Source of the DNA: Polaribacter sp. L3A8
Lineage (GTDB): Bacteria; Bacteroidota; Bacteroidia; Flavobacteriales; Flavobacteriaceae
Direction: 5' to 3'
Assembly (NCBI RefSeq): GCF_009796785.1
Contig: NZ_CP047026.1
Location: 1,820,001-1,884,000 of the forward strand
DNA: 64,000 nucleotides
Each line of letters begins with the position of its first letter. Position 1 is the stretch's first letter. Both the position numbers and the translations under genes were made by a program. Positions 16,890 through 25,382 of the stretch are shown here, one piece after another. Under the pieces are notes generated by a model. It saw only the letters and a list, made by a program, of their open reading frames with translations. It ran no database searches and was not told the DNA's origin.

Positions 16890-18212
16890 CTAGAAATCTT
16901 GATTTAAATCCCAAGCTTCTAAAATATCTTTTAAGGTTTTAATAAACATTCCTCCTAAAGCTCCATTTACTACTCTATGGTCGTAAGAATGAGATACAAA
17001 CATTTTTTGTCTAATTCCAATAAAATCGCCATCTGGTGTTTCTATAACTGCAGGTACTTTTCTGATAGCTCCTAAAGCTAAAATAGCTACTTGTGGTTGG
17101 TTTATAATTGGTGTTCCTATTACAGACCCAAAACCACCTACATTTGTAACAGTATAAGTTCCGCCCTGAATTTCGTCTGGCTTTAAAGCATTATTTCTGG
17201 CTCTAGAAGCTAAATCATTTACAGATTTTGTAATACCTACCAAATTTAATTGATCTGCATTTTTAATTACAGGTACAATTAGGTTGCCATCTGGTAATGC
17301 AGCTGCCATTCCTAAATTAATATTTTTCTTTTTAATAATTTTATCACCATCAACTGCAATATTAATTAAAGGGTATTTTCTAATGGTACTTGCAATTGCT
17401 TGCATAAATATTGGTGTAAATGTAAGCTTCTCTCCTTCTCTTTTTAAGAAAGCATCCTTAACCTTATCTCTCCATTTTACAATATTTGTTACATCTATCT
17501 CTATAAACGATTGCACATGAGCAGAAGTCTGTACAGAATCTACCATGTGTTTAGCAATCAGTTTGCCCATTCTACTCATTTCTATAATTTCGTCTCCTCC
17601 ATTTACAGAAATTGGTGTCGCTTTAGCTACCGTTTTTTCAACTTGTTTTACAGCTTCCTTTTTAACAGTAGCAGCAATTGGTGCTTCTTTAGTTAATGTT
17701 CCTCTATTTTCAATATACAAAAGGATATCTTCTTTTGTTACTCTTTCATCTTTACCAGAACCAGAAATTGATTCTAATTCTTGCATAGAAATATTTTCTG
17801 TCTGCGCAATGTTTCTAACTAAAGGTGAGTAAAATTTACCAGAATCTGAATTTTTAGCAATTGGAGTTGATACAACTTCCACAGCCTTTTCTATTGTTTT
17901 TTCAAGTTCTTCTACTTCAACTTTTTCTTCAGCATCCTTAACAACTAATTTCTTATCATCAGAACCTTCACCATCAACCTCAATAATTGCAATTGTTTCT
18001 CCTACAGCTACAACATCATCTTTCTGAAATAAAATTTCTATTAAAGTACCTTCTACTTCAGAAGGAATTTCAGAATCTACTTTATCTGTAGCTATTTCTA
18101 CCACAACCTCATCTAATTCAATGGTATCTCCAACTTCTTTTAACCAAGAAGTTATCGTTGCTTCTGCAACACTTTCTCCCATTTTAGGTAATTTCAATTC
18201 AAATCTTGCCAT
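16890..18212 (-). CDS. 2-oxoacid dehydrogenase complex E2 (dihydrolipoyl acyltransferase)
   Basis: 440 residues with the usual E2 order: lipoyl domain 1-78 with the lipoylated K44 in IATDKVDSEIPS, an acidic/Ala linker, a peripheral subunit-binding domain near 127-163 (SPLVRNIAQTENIS, GSGKDERVTKEDILLYI), and the catalytic domain from about 205. The catalytic motif reads SYDHRVVNGALGG, with H412 and N416 where most E2 proteins have HRxxDG with Asp. Flavobacterial E2 proteins of the branched-chain type appear similar, so Bkd-like is my best guess, but acetyl or succinyl specificity is not excluded. No E1 or E3 gene is adjacent. Confidence 0.88.
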   Translation of the reverse strand: MARFELKLPKMGESVAEATITSWLKEVGDTIELDEVVVEIATDKVDSEIPSEVEGTLIEILFQKDDVVAVGETIAIIEVDGEGSDDKKLVVKDAEEKVEVEELEKTIEKAVEVVSTPIAKNSDSGKFYSPLVRNIAQTENISMQELESISGSGKDERVTKEDILLYIENRGTLTKEAPIAATVKKEAVKQVEKTVAKATPISVNGGDEIIEMSRMGKLIAKHMVDSVQTSAHVQSFIEIDVTNIVKWRDKVKDAFLKREGEKLTFTPIFMQAIASTIRKYPLINIAVDGDKIIKKKNINLGMAAALPDGNLIVPVIKNADQLNLVGITKSVNDLASRARNNALKPDEIQGGTYTVTNVGGFGSVIGTPIINQPQVAILALGAIRKVPAVIETPDGDFIGIRQKMFVSHSYDHRVVNGALGGMFIKTLKDILEAWDLNQDF

Positions 18213-18453
18213 TTTTATCTCTTTTTTCAGAATGCAAAAGTACTAAAATTCGTTGATTTTTTGACATTTTTAATCCTTAAAATAATATTAATTATCAACA
18301 TCATTTTACATTATTCACAACAAAACTATTTTATATCGTATTTATAATAAATAAAATTGAATAAAAAATAGATTATAATACTATTTACATAAAATAACAC
18401 GTTCCTATAACCGTTAAAATTATCAAACTAAAATCTACAACTTCTTTAAGTAG
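18213..18453. other. Gene-free A/T-rich divergent spacer
   Basis: About 240 bases between the divergent E2 and helicase genes. It is almost pure A/T with several TTATTAATAA-like tracts and ATAAAATTGAATAAAAAAT-type runs. I see no open frame, terminator or repeat unit in it; promoter elements for the helicase lie just past its right end. Confidence 0.6.
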
Positions 18454-18480
18454 TTGGCTTTAATTTTTACTTTATATTTG
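18454..18480 (+). promoter_or_regulatory. Promoter of the helicase gene
   Basis: TTG at 18454-18456 and TATATTTG at 18473-18480 fit the -33/-7 elements with 16-base spacing, slightly short. This implies a start of transcription near 18487 and argues that translation begins at the TTG at 18499, not at the TTG at 18454 that belongs to the promoter. Confidence 0.5.
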
Positions 18481-18498
18481 ATTTTAGATTTAAAAAAA

Positions 18499-21138
18499 TT
18501 GAACTCACCACTACATCTACATAATTTAAATTTCATTTTCACTTGGCGACCTTATCAAGCAAAAGTTTTAAAAAACTTTGATAAGTTTATGCACGATAAT
18601 CATTTTCATATTATTGCTCCACCAGGTTCCGGAAAAACTATTTTAGGTCTAGAGTTAATAAAAAGAGTCCATAAAAAAACACTCATATTAACACCTACTT
18701 TAACTATTAGAAATCAGTGGGAAAGCAGATTACAATCTTTTTTTACAAAAGATGCTTCTTTTACTCATTTTTCTTTTGATATAAAAAAACCAGATATACT
18801 TACTTTTTCTACGTATCAATCTTTACATTCTCTCTATAAATCTTTTAAAGATAAAGCTGATTATTTTAAATTTTTCGAAGACCATAATATAGAAGTATTA
18901 GTTTTAGACGAGGCGCATCATCTAAAAAAAGAATGGTGGAATTGCTTATACGAACTAAAAAAACAATATAATAAAACAGTAATTTCTTTAACCGCTACTC
19001 CTCCTTACGACAGTTCAAATGCTGAAATTAAAAAGTATTTTAGTTTATGTGGAAATGTTGATGACGAAATTGTTGTACCAGATTTAATTAAAGAAAAAAA
19101 CCTTTGTCCGCACCAAGACTTTGTTTATTTATCAGAGCCTTTAGATCACGAGATAAATTTTATTGTTGATTATCGTTTTAAAATAGCCAATTTTGTTGAT
19201 GAACTATTGCTTGAAACTGCTTTTATCAATTTTTTAAAACAGCATCGTTTTTATACTGAAACAGAAAAATATATTGACGACATCTATCAAAATATCGAAT
19301 TCTTTTCATCTCTATTAATATTTCTCAATCAAACATCAACACACATTACGCAAGAAAAGTTAAGTGTTTTAGGTTTTGACAAGAATGAAACTATCGAGTT
19401 TCCTAAAATAAATAATAGTTGGATAGAAATTTTATTACAAAACGTATTTGTTATAGATCGATTAAATCTGACTAAAGATGAGAACTACATACTTTTATTA
19501 GAGAAAAAGTTAAGAAGAATTTCTGCTTACAGACATCACAGAGTAAACCTTAAAGGGAATAAAACACTTTATAAATCTTTAACTTCTAGCCCAAGTAAAT
19601 TAAAGAGTATTTGCAAAATTGTACAACACGAACAAGAGAATTTAAGTGATAATTTACGTTGTGTAATTTTGTCTGATTATATTAGAAAAGAATATTTAAA
19701 TGCCAACGATACTGAAATTGAAACCATTAATAAATTAGGAATTCTTCCTATATTTCATAAATTAAGAAAAAGTGTACGTCATAAAAACACCATTGCAGTT
19801 TTAACAGGTTCTTTAGTTATTATACATCAAAGTATTTTGTCTAAATTAAAAGAAAAAGAACCTTTAAACACATACAATGCAACTTCTTTATCTTCGGATA
19901 GAGAGTTTTTAATAATCAATTCTAATAGTTCTAAAAACCATATTGTAAATAGCATAACAGAACTATTTGAATCTGGAGATATAAAAATTTTAATTGGTAC
20001 AAAATCGTTATTAGGTGAAGGTTGGGATGCACCTTCTATTAATTCTTTAATTCTAGCTTCTGTTGTTGGCTCTTTTGTTACTTCTAATCAAATGCGTGGT
20101 AGAGCCATTAGAGTTCAGCAAAATAACCCAAATAAAGTGGGTATTATTTGGCATTTGGCATGTGTAGATTTATCTGATAAACATGGAGGAAAAGACTTAG
20201 AAATTTTATCGAGAAGGTTTACTGCTTTTCTTGGAATTACGTATTCAGAAAAAATAATTATTACCAACGGAGTCGATCGATTGCAAATTCCTACAACATT
20301 AAATTCTGATACAATTAAAACGTATAACCAAGAGAATTTTGAAAAATCAAAAAACAGGAATCAAATAAAAAATAATTGGGAGAAAGCAGTTTCTATAGGT
20401 AAAAGTATTACACAAGAAGTACTTTTATTAAACCAAGAAAAAGAGCTACCAATCACTAAGAAAAAAGTGTTTTACAAAGACTTAGTGAAGCATTTATCCG
20501 TAGAAATAATTATTGGTATTTCTTATTTTTTACCTAATTTTCTTCTAAAGAATTTAAACATCTTCTTAAATAAAGGTCTTTTAGCTTTTTTTTACTCTTT
20601 GTTAAGTGCTTTTGCACTAACCTTCGGCTACAAATTATTTAAAATCATTCAACTATATATTCGCTATGGTTTTATTTATAAGAAAATTCACAAAATGGCC
20701 TTAACTATTCTAGATACTTTAATTGCTCTAAAACTAGTTACAACCGATAAAAATAAAATACACATTTCTACAGAAAAATTAAATAACGGAAACATTTCTT
20801 GTAACATAGAAGGCACCAACAAACTAGAAAGTCAACTTTTTACAACTGCCTTAGACGAGTTATTAAAACCGATTGAAAATTCTAAATACTTAATTGTAAA
20901 AACGAATTGGTTTCGAAAAAAATTAAATATTTCTAACTTTTTTGCAATGCCAGAAATATTTTCTAACAAGAAGAAAACAGCTTTATTGTTTCAAGAAAAT
21001 TGGTTACAGCATTTAGGAAAATCAAAATTAATTTACACCAGAAATAAAACAGGTAGACGCTTATTAATAAAAGCAAGACTCTCTCACATATATAATAAGG
21101 ACAAAGAAATAACGAAAAAGAATGTTATTTGGAAATAA
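18499..21138 (+). CDS. SF2 DEAD/DEAH-type helicase with two C-terminal membrane helices
   Basis: 879 residues from TTG 18499 (TTG 18454 would add 15). Helicase motifs: Q-like WRPYQ 16-20, motif I APPGSGKT 40-47, motif II LDEAHH 136-141, motif III SLTATPP 163-169, a GEGWDAPS motif V near 506-513 and motif VI QMRGRAIR 531-538. About 330 residues lie between motif III and the second RecA domain, an unusually large helical insertion. After the helicase core come two strongly hydrophobic segments near 665-685 and 693-716 and a basic C-terminal domain of about 150 residues. This suggests a membrane-tethered nucleic-acid translocase. No nuclease, methylase or other defence gene is adjacent. Function unknown; a solitary defence or repair protein is a guess. 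Confidence 0.85.
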   Translation: MNSPLHLHNLNFIFTWRPYQAKVLKNFDKFMHDNHFHIIAPPGSGKTILGLELIKRVHKKTLILTPTLTIRNQWESRLQSFFTKDASFTHFSFDIKKPDILTFSTYQSLHSLYKSFKDKADYFKFFEDHNIEVLVLDEAHHLKKEWWNCLYELKKQYNKTVISLTATPPYDSSNAEIKKYFSLCGNVDDEIVVPDLIKEKNLCPHQDFVYLSEPLDHEINFIVDYRFKIANFVDELLLETAFINFLKQHRFYTETEKYIDDIYQNIEFFSSLLIFLNQTSTHITQEKLSVLGFDKNETIEFPKINNSWIEILLQNVFVIDRLNLTKDENYILLLEKKLRRISAYRHHRVNLKGNKTLYKSLTSSPSKLKSICKIVQHEQENLSDNLRCVILSDYIRKEYLNANDTEIETINKLGILPIFHKLRKSVRHKNTIAVLTGSLVIIHQSILSKLKEKEPLNTYNATSLSSDREFLIINSNSSKNHIVNSITELFESGDIKILIGTKSLLGEGWDAPSINSLILASVVGSFVTSNQMRGRAIRVQQNNPNKVGIIWHLACVDLSDKHGGKDLEILSRRFTAFLGITYSEKIIITNGVDRLQIPTTLNSDTIKTYNQENFEKSKNRNQIKNNWEKAVSIGKSITQEVLLLNQEKELPITKKKVFYKDLVKHLSVEIIIGISYFLPNFLLKNLNIFLNKGLLAFFYSLLSAFALTFGYKLFKIIQLYIRYGFIYKKIHKMALTILDTLIALKLVTTDKNKIHISTEKLNNGNISCNIEGTNKLESQLFTTALDELLKPIENSKYLIVKTNWFRKKLNISNFFAMPEIFSNKKKTALLFQENWLQHLGKSKLIYTRNKTGRRLLIKARLSHIYNKDKEITKKNVIWK

Positions 21139-21232
21139 CAAAGTAGTTATACTATTTTGTAATCGTCTATACTTTCTTTTAAATCTTGCGATAAACTATT
21201 ATCAAAACCAATAAAAAAGAGTTCTCATAAAT

Positions 21233-21267
21233 AAAAAAAGCAGCTTATTATAAGCTACTTTTTTTTT
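21233..21267 (+). terminator. Intrinsic terminator after the helicase gene
   Basis: AAAAAAAGCAGCTTA pairs with TAAGCTACTTTTTTT with one C-A mismatch and a three-base loop; a long T run follows to 21267. Confidence 0.82.
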
Positions 21268-21510
21268 ATTGTAAAACCAGTTTTGGAAGATAAAAAAATT
21301 GGGGGATTATTTTATTAAAACTTACTCAAATGTAATTCTTTAAGAAACAGTTGCTCCAAAAAAAAAGGTTACAAAAAGTAACAATATTAAAAAAAACAAG
21401 TAACAATAAGTAACAATAAGTAACAAAAAAAGCATAAACAACTATAAAACAAACAACTAAAAATAAATCATTATTTAGCCATTAAATTTTTAATTAATAA
21501 TAAAAACAAA
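21268..21510 (+). repeat. Spacer with GGGGGATT motif and AAGTAACAAT decamer repeats
   Basis: This 240-base gap holds AAATTGGGGGATT at 21297-21309, repeated exactly in inverse orientation at 45273-45285. It also holds a decamer array AAGTAACAAT at 21376-21385, 21398-21407 and 21408-21417, with a degenerate copy to 21427. No gene of useful length is seen. The LuxR-type gene on the minus strand ends at 21511; no hairpin terminator for it is evident here. Confidence 0.55.
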
Positions 21511-23145
21511 CTACACTCCTAAATTCTGAATAAATACCTCTAAATTTTGATTTTTAGGTATATTCATTTTCTTTCTTATTCTGTAACGAGTAACTTTTAT
21601 AGCATCTGAACTAGAATTTCTAATAGACGCAATTTCTTTAACAGATAAATTTAACCTTAACAAAGCACAAACCTCTCTTTCTGTTTTAGTAAGTTCTTTA
21701 TAAACCGTAAGTAACATATTATCAAAACCGTCATTAACAGAATCTATTTTTTTCTTTAGTAAAGTTAGTTTACTTTCCGTGGTAATTTGTTGTTGAATTT
21801 TAAAAGATAAATCTTTAATATAATTTTTTACTTCAACAGAATTATACGTTTTTCTTTGCTCTTTAAGTTGTGTTAAAAGTTGTTTTAAAAACTCTAATCG
21901 CATTGAGTTATCTGCTACTAAATTTTTTACTTCGATTTCTGATCTTTTAAATTTCTCTAATAAAACTTCTTTTTTAATTTTTTCTTTCTCTAAGTTACCT
22001 TCTATTATTTTGTTTTTATTTATAGAATTTCTATAAAGTAAAACAATCATAGGAATACCTAATAATAATAAAGCTGAAATTATAATTAAATATATTTTTT
22101 TGTCAAAAGCTTGTTTTTGATTTATTATTTGTAAATTTTTTGTTTCTATTTTAAATTTATTTTGCAGCTCTACCTCTTCGATTGTGTTTGATAATTGTGA
22201 CTGAAAAATAGAATCTGAATAGATTTTATGTTTTTCTAGATACTTATAAGATTTTTTATAATTTTTAAGCATATAGTTCAATTTTGCTAAAGAATTATAT
22301 GATTTTGATAAGCGTATCTTAAAATTATTTTCTTTTGCCACTACAATAGCAGAATCTAGATATTTTAAAGCTAAATTATAGGATCCTAACTCGCTATAAG
22401 CAGCTGCTAGGTTATGGTAATTAACGGTTATAAGTAACTTACTATTTTCTTTTTTAGCATAGTTTAAAACCAAGGTTCTAATATCTATTACTTTTTTATA
22501 TTTACCTTGCCTATAATAGGTATTAGACACATTATTATAAACATTATAAATTCTATCGTCTTGGTTGTTTTTTTTAAAAACTTCAAGTGCTTTATCATAA
22601 TAATAAATAGAGGAATCTAACTTTTTAAGTCTGGTATAGTACCTACCTAAATGTAAATAACCTTTCCCCATCAGTTCTTCATCCTTTTCCTTAATGAATT
22701 CTAACCCTTTTTTATAAAATTGAAGTTCTTTCTCTTTTTGATTTTTATAGCGGTACACATAGCCCATATCAAAATGAATAGAAGCAAAACGTACAGAATC
22801 ATTAGTGCTTTTAAAGATATCTTTTGCCTTATTAAAATACCGAAGAGAAGTACTTAAATTTCCTCTGTTTTTTTCAATAAAACCCAGTTTAAGCAAAGCT
22901 TTACCTTCCATAGTATTATTCTTACCTTTTGATAATTGCAAGGCTTCATTAAAAAAATATTCTGATTTAATAACATTTTTTGAATAGAAGAATTCTCCGC
23001 ATTCATATAAAAATTGACACTTATTTTCAGCGGTTTTTATTGATTTCAAAATTTCTTTTTTTGAAAGAAAAATAGAATCTAAGTTCTGAGTATTGGTTTT
23101 TAAAGTAAAAAAGAATAAAAGGGGGACTATAAACTTGTAATACAT
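21511..23145 (-). CDS. TPR-membrane-LuxR-type transcriptional regulator
   Basis: 544 residues. A signal-like N-terminus (MYYKFIVPLLFFFTLKTNTQ) places the first part outside the cytoplasm; residues 40-330 form about seven TPR units (for example GKALLKLGFIEKNRGNLSTSLRYF). A membrane helix lies near 350-373 (IYLIIISALLLLGIPMIVLLY), followed by a coiled coil. The last 60 residues form a LuxR-like helix-turn-helix (TKTEREVCALLRLNLSVKEIASI, then VTRYRIRKKMNI). Such one-component membrane regulators are frequent in Flavobacteriia, often near polysaccharide or TonB systems, but no target genes are adjacent. The C-terminus resembles that of the protein at 45436-46704. Confidence 0.85.
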   Translation of the reverse strand: MYYKFIVPLLFFFTLKTNTQNLDSIFLSKKEILKSIKTAENKCQFLYECGEFFYSKNVIKSEYFFNEALQLSKGKNNTMEGKALLKLGFIEKNRGNLSTSLRYFNKAKDIFKSTNDSVRFASIHFDMGYVYRYKNQKEKELQFYKKGLEFIKEKDEELMGKGYLHLGRYYTRLKKLDSSIYYYDKALEVFKKNNQDDRIYNVYNNVSNTYYRQGKYKKVIDIRTLVLNYAKKENSKLLITVNYHNLAAAYSELGSYNLALKYLDSAIVVAKENNFKIRLSKSYNSLAKLNYMLKNYKKSYKYLEKHKIYSDSIFQSQLSNTIEEVELQNKFKIETKNLQIINQKQAFDKKIYLIIISALLLLGIPMIVLLYRNSINKNKIIEGNLEKEKIKKEVLLEKFKRSEIEVKNLVADNSMRLEFLKQLLTQLKEQRKTYNSVEVKNYIKDLSFKIQQQITTESKLTLLKKKIDSVNDGFDNMLLTVYKELTKTEREVCALLRLNLSVKEIASIRNSSSDAIKVTRYRIRKKMNIPKNQNLEVFIQNLGV

Positions 23146-23269
23146 TTTTTATATCATTAATATTTGTAGATTTATAAAAACAGTATAAATTATTTCAACA
23201 AATATTTGTTAGAATTAATGTTTCTTTAAAATAAAAAAGGCAAAACAAGTTGTTTTACCTTTATAGTTT

Positions 23270-24175
23270 TTACAAAACCCAATCTTTAGGATTTTCTAAA
23301 ATTGAAATCAATCTAGCTTCTTCTGAGTTTTCTTGTGGTTGATGACTGTATTTCCATTGTACAATTGGCGGTAAACTCATTAGAATACTTTCTATTCGTC
23401 CGTTGGTTTTTAAACCAAAAAGAGTGCCTCTATCATGTACTAAATTAAACTCTACATAACGACCTCTTCTAATTTCTTGCCAATCTTTTTGCGCTCTGGT
23501 AAATTCAATTTCTTTTCTTTTTTCTACAATAGGCACATAACTTTCTAAGAAACTATTACCTACTTCGGTTACAAAGTTAAATCTATCTTCTATAGAAAAT
23601 GCTTCTGTTTCTTTTAAATAGTCGAAAAACAAACCACCAATTCCACGTGCTTCATTTCTATGTGCATTCCAAAAATACTCGTCACAAACTTTTTTAAACT
23701 TCGGATAAAATTCTAGATGATGCTTATCGCAGGCTGTTTTACATGTTTGATGAAAATGAGTTGCATCTTCATCAAATAAATAATAGGGCGTTAAATCTTG
23801 TCCGCCACCAAACCATTGTGTTACAATATTACCAGCTTCATCGTACATTTCAAAATAACGCCAATTTGCATGTACAGTTGGTATAAAAGGATTTGTTGGA
23901 TGCAATACTAAACTTAAACCACAAGCAAAGAAGTTTCCTTCTTTAACCTTAAATTGCTTTCTTAATGCTTCTGGCAATTCGCCAAAAACTTTAGAAATAT
24001 TTACACCACCTTTTTCAAAAACACCTCCATTCTCTATAACACGAGTTCTACCTCCACCGCCTTCTTCTCTTACCCAAAGGTCTTCTTGAAATTTAGCTTT
24101 ACCATCTACCTCTTCTAATTTAGAAGTAATTTGGTCTTGTAAGTTTTCTATATATTTATAAAACTGATTTTTCAT
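23270..24175 (-). CDS. hemF: Oxygen-dependent coproporphyrinogen III oxidase
   Basis: Converts coproporphyrinogen III to protoporphyrinogen IX with O2, the aerobic route. The 301 residues include EEGGGGRTRVIENGGVFEKG-type N-terminal substrate motif (near 37-57), PTVHANWRYFEM near 117-128, WFGGGQDLTPYYL near 139-151 and RGRYVEFNLVHDRGT near 244-258, all diagnostic. It overlaps the upstream EI24-type gene by 20 bases and is the last gene of the minus-strand heme cluster. Use of HemF without a HemN in the window points to aerobic heme synthesis. Confidence 0.97.
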   Translation of the reverse strand: MKNQFYKYIENLQDQITSKLEEVDGKAKFQEDLWVREEGGGGRTRVIENGGVFEKGGVNISKVFGELPEALRKQFKVKEGNFFACGLSLVLHPTNPFIPTVHANWRYFEMYDEAGNIVTQWFGGGQDLTPYYLFDEDATHFHQTCKTACDKHHLEFYPKFKKVCDEYFWNAHRNEARGIGGLFFDYLKETEAFSIEDRFNFVTEVGNSFLESYVPIVEKRKEIEFTRAQKDWQEIRRGRYVEFNLVHDRGTLFGLKTNGRIESILMSLPPIVQWKYSHQPQENSEEARLISILENPKDWVL

Positions 24176-24911
24176 TTTCTTTATTTAATAAGGCTACCGT
24201 TCTTAAAGATGCTGCTGTTACAGAAAGTGGTAAAACAATGATAATTCCTAAAACAGGAACTAACAAACACAGCATAAAAACAATTCCGTTCCCTATAGAA
24301 ACGCCTTTATTTTTACCAACAAAATTAATACTCTCCTTATAGTTTAAATGTCTCTCTAAAGTATAATCCATGTTACCAAAACCTGCATAATACGCTTGTA
24401 CCAAAAATAATAGAATCGTAAAAACTAAGCCAATTATTGGTATAAAACTTAATAGTAATAATGGAATTGTAAATAATATTTCTTTTGATAAATTTCTTAA
24501 ACTGATTCTAATCCCTCTAATTAATTGTTCTTGGAAGGTAGTTTTTCTATGGTTATGCTTAAAACTTCCATTAAGATGAGTTTCTATTTTTTCTGAAACA
24601 GGACTCATAAATGGTGCTGATAATGCCATTACAATATGTTTATATAATAGAAAGCCAATAACTAAAACAAAAACGGCTCCTATAAAAGAAGCAATGGTAG
24701 TTACAGTTTCTTTACCCCAATCCCAGATCCAAATTTTAGCTAAGAAAACACCAATATTATCTGATAAACCATACGCAGTAAAACCAATAATGGTTGCGGT
24801 TACAAGGCTAATTACAACTGGAACAATAAAATATTTCCAAAGTTTTAATTGAGAAATTAAACCGAAAGAACCTACGTAAGCTTGTATTCCTGAAAGTATA
24901 TTTTTAATCAT
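24156..24911 (-). CDS. EI24/CysZ-like membrane protein
   Basis: 251 residues with about four to five hydrophobic segments: near 25-50 (FIVPVVISLVTATIIGF), 72-95 (TIASFIGAVFVLVIGFLLY), 140-172 and 205-232. The conserved APFMSPVSEKIE near 98-109 and GNMDYTLERH near 175-184 are typical of the EI24 (PF07264) family, which includes the sulfate transporter CysZ. In this locus it overlaps hemF by 20 bases, so it may be translated together with it. Whether it moves a porphyrin, sulfate or something else is unknown; no cys genes are near. Confidence 0.82.
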   Translation of the reverse strand: MIKNILSGIQAYVGSFGLISQLKLWKYFIVPVVISLVTATIIGFTAYGLSDNIGVFLAKIWIWDWGKETVTTIASFIGAVFVLVIGFLLYKHIVMALSAPFMSPVSEKIETHLNGSFKHNHRKTTFQEQLIRGIRISLRNLSKEILFTIPLLLLSFIPIIGLVFTILLFLVQAYYAGFGNMDYTLERHLNYKESINFVGKNKGVSIGNGIVFMLCLLVPVLGIIIVLPLSVTAASLRTVALLNKENEKSVL

Positions 24912-24912
24912 T

Positions 24913-25020
24913 AGCGTTGGTTTGCGTTAGCGATTGAAGTGACATCCTTTTTGCTTTTTCTGCAAAAAGATATAACGAAAAGCGCGACTTTATGCTGATT
25001 TTTTTCAGCATAAAGTAACG
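24913..25020 (-). repeat. Composite intergenic repeat with strong hairpin, copy 1
   Basis: On the minus strand this gap reads CGTTATATCTTTTT, then CAAAAAGGATGTCACTTCAA (24934-24953), closely matching the 35-kb copy, where CGCTATATCTTTTT and AAAAAAGGATGCCGCTTCAA occur in the same order. In addition ACTTTATGCTGA (24987-24998) and TCAGCATAAAGT (25005-25016) form a perfect 12-base-pair stem with a T6 loop. There is no T run after the hairpin on the minus strand, so it is not a classic terminator and lies inside the operon. Confidence 0.65.
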
Positions 25021-25034
25021 CCCAAATTATGTAC

Positions 25035-25379
25035 CTAAATCATGGTTTTATTACAATATGATGCATTCTCAAACTCTCTAACATTCATAGAAATAACGGG
25101 TACTTTTGGAAACAAGGTAGTTAAAGTTGCTACAATTGCATAAGAAAGATCTGATTTTTGCTCATCTGTTCTTCCTTCCATTATGTTACCAAAAACATGA
25201 ATAAAATCTGCAGCTTCACTTTGTACCAATGAATGTTTAAACGGATTTAAGCGTACTTTAATCTCATCTCTATCAAATAAACCCGTAGAAAAAGCCGTTT
25301 CAAAAACGGCTTCTAATACTTTTCTTGGTTCTCGTAATTCTAAAATGTTTTCTGAACAATCTAAAATAAAATGTGGCAT
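25035..25379 (-). CDS. 5-carboxymethyl-2-hydroxymuconate isomerase-like protein (HpcD/CHMI family)
   Basis: 114 residues of the small tautomerase-superfamily type, with the N-terminal MPHFILDCSENI that exposes Pro2 as the catalytic base after Met removal, and an RTDEQKSDLSYAIVATL segment near 70-86. In homoprotocatechuate degradation this enzyme isomerises the ring-cleavage product. No other genes of that pathway are present: it sits three bases from hemE inside the heme cluster. The real role may therefore differ from its name; a tautomerase acting on another aromatic or unsaturated acid is possible. Confidence 0.82.
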   Translation of the reverse strand: MPHFILDCSENILELREPRKVLEAVFETAFSTGLFDRDEIKVRLNPFKHSLVQSEAADFIHVFGNIMEGRTDEQKSDLSYAIVATLTTLFPKVPVISMNVREFENASYCNKTMI

Positions 25380-25382
25380 TTT

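Noticed and set aside
18454..18498. TTG 18454 as start of the helicase
   Set aside because: The bases look like a promoter (TTG and TATATTTG) and the extra 15 residues are nondescript; TTG 18499 is preceded by the A-rich stretch typical of starts here.
18213..21510. Helicase region as part of a multi-gene defence island
   Set aside because: Neighbours are an E2 enzyme gene and a regulator gene; no nuclease, methylase, toxin, recombinase or tRNA border was seen.
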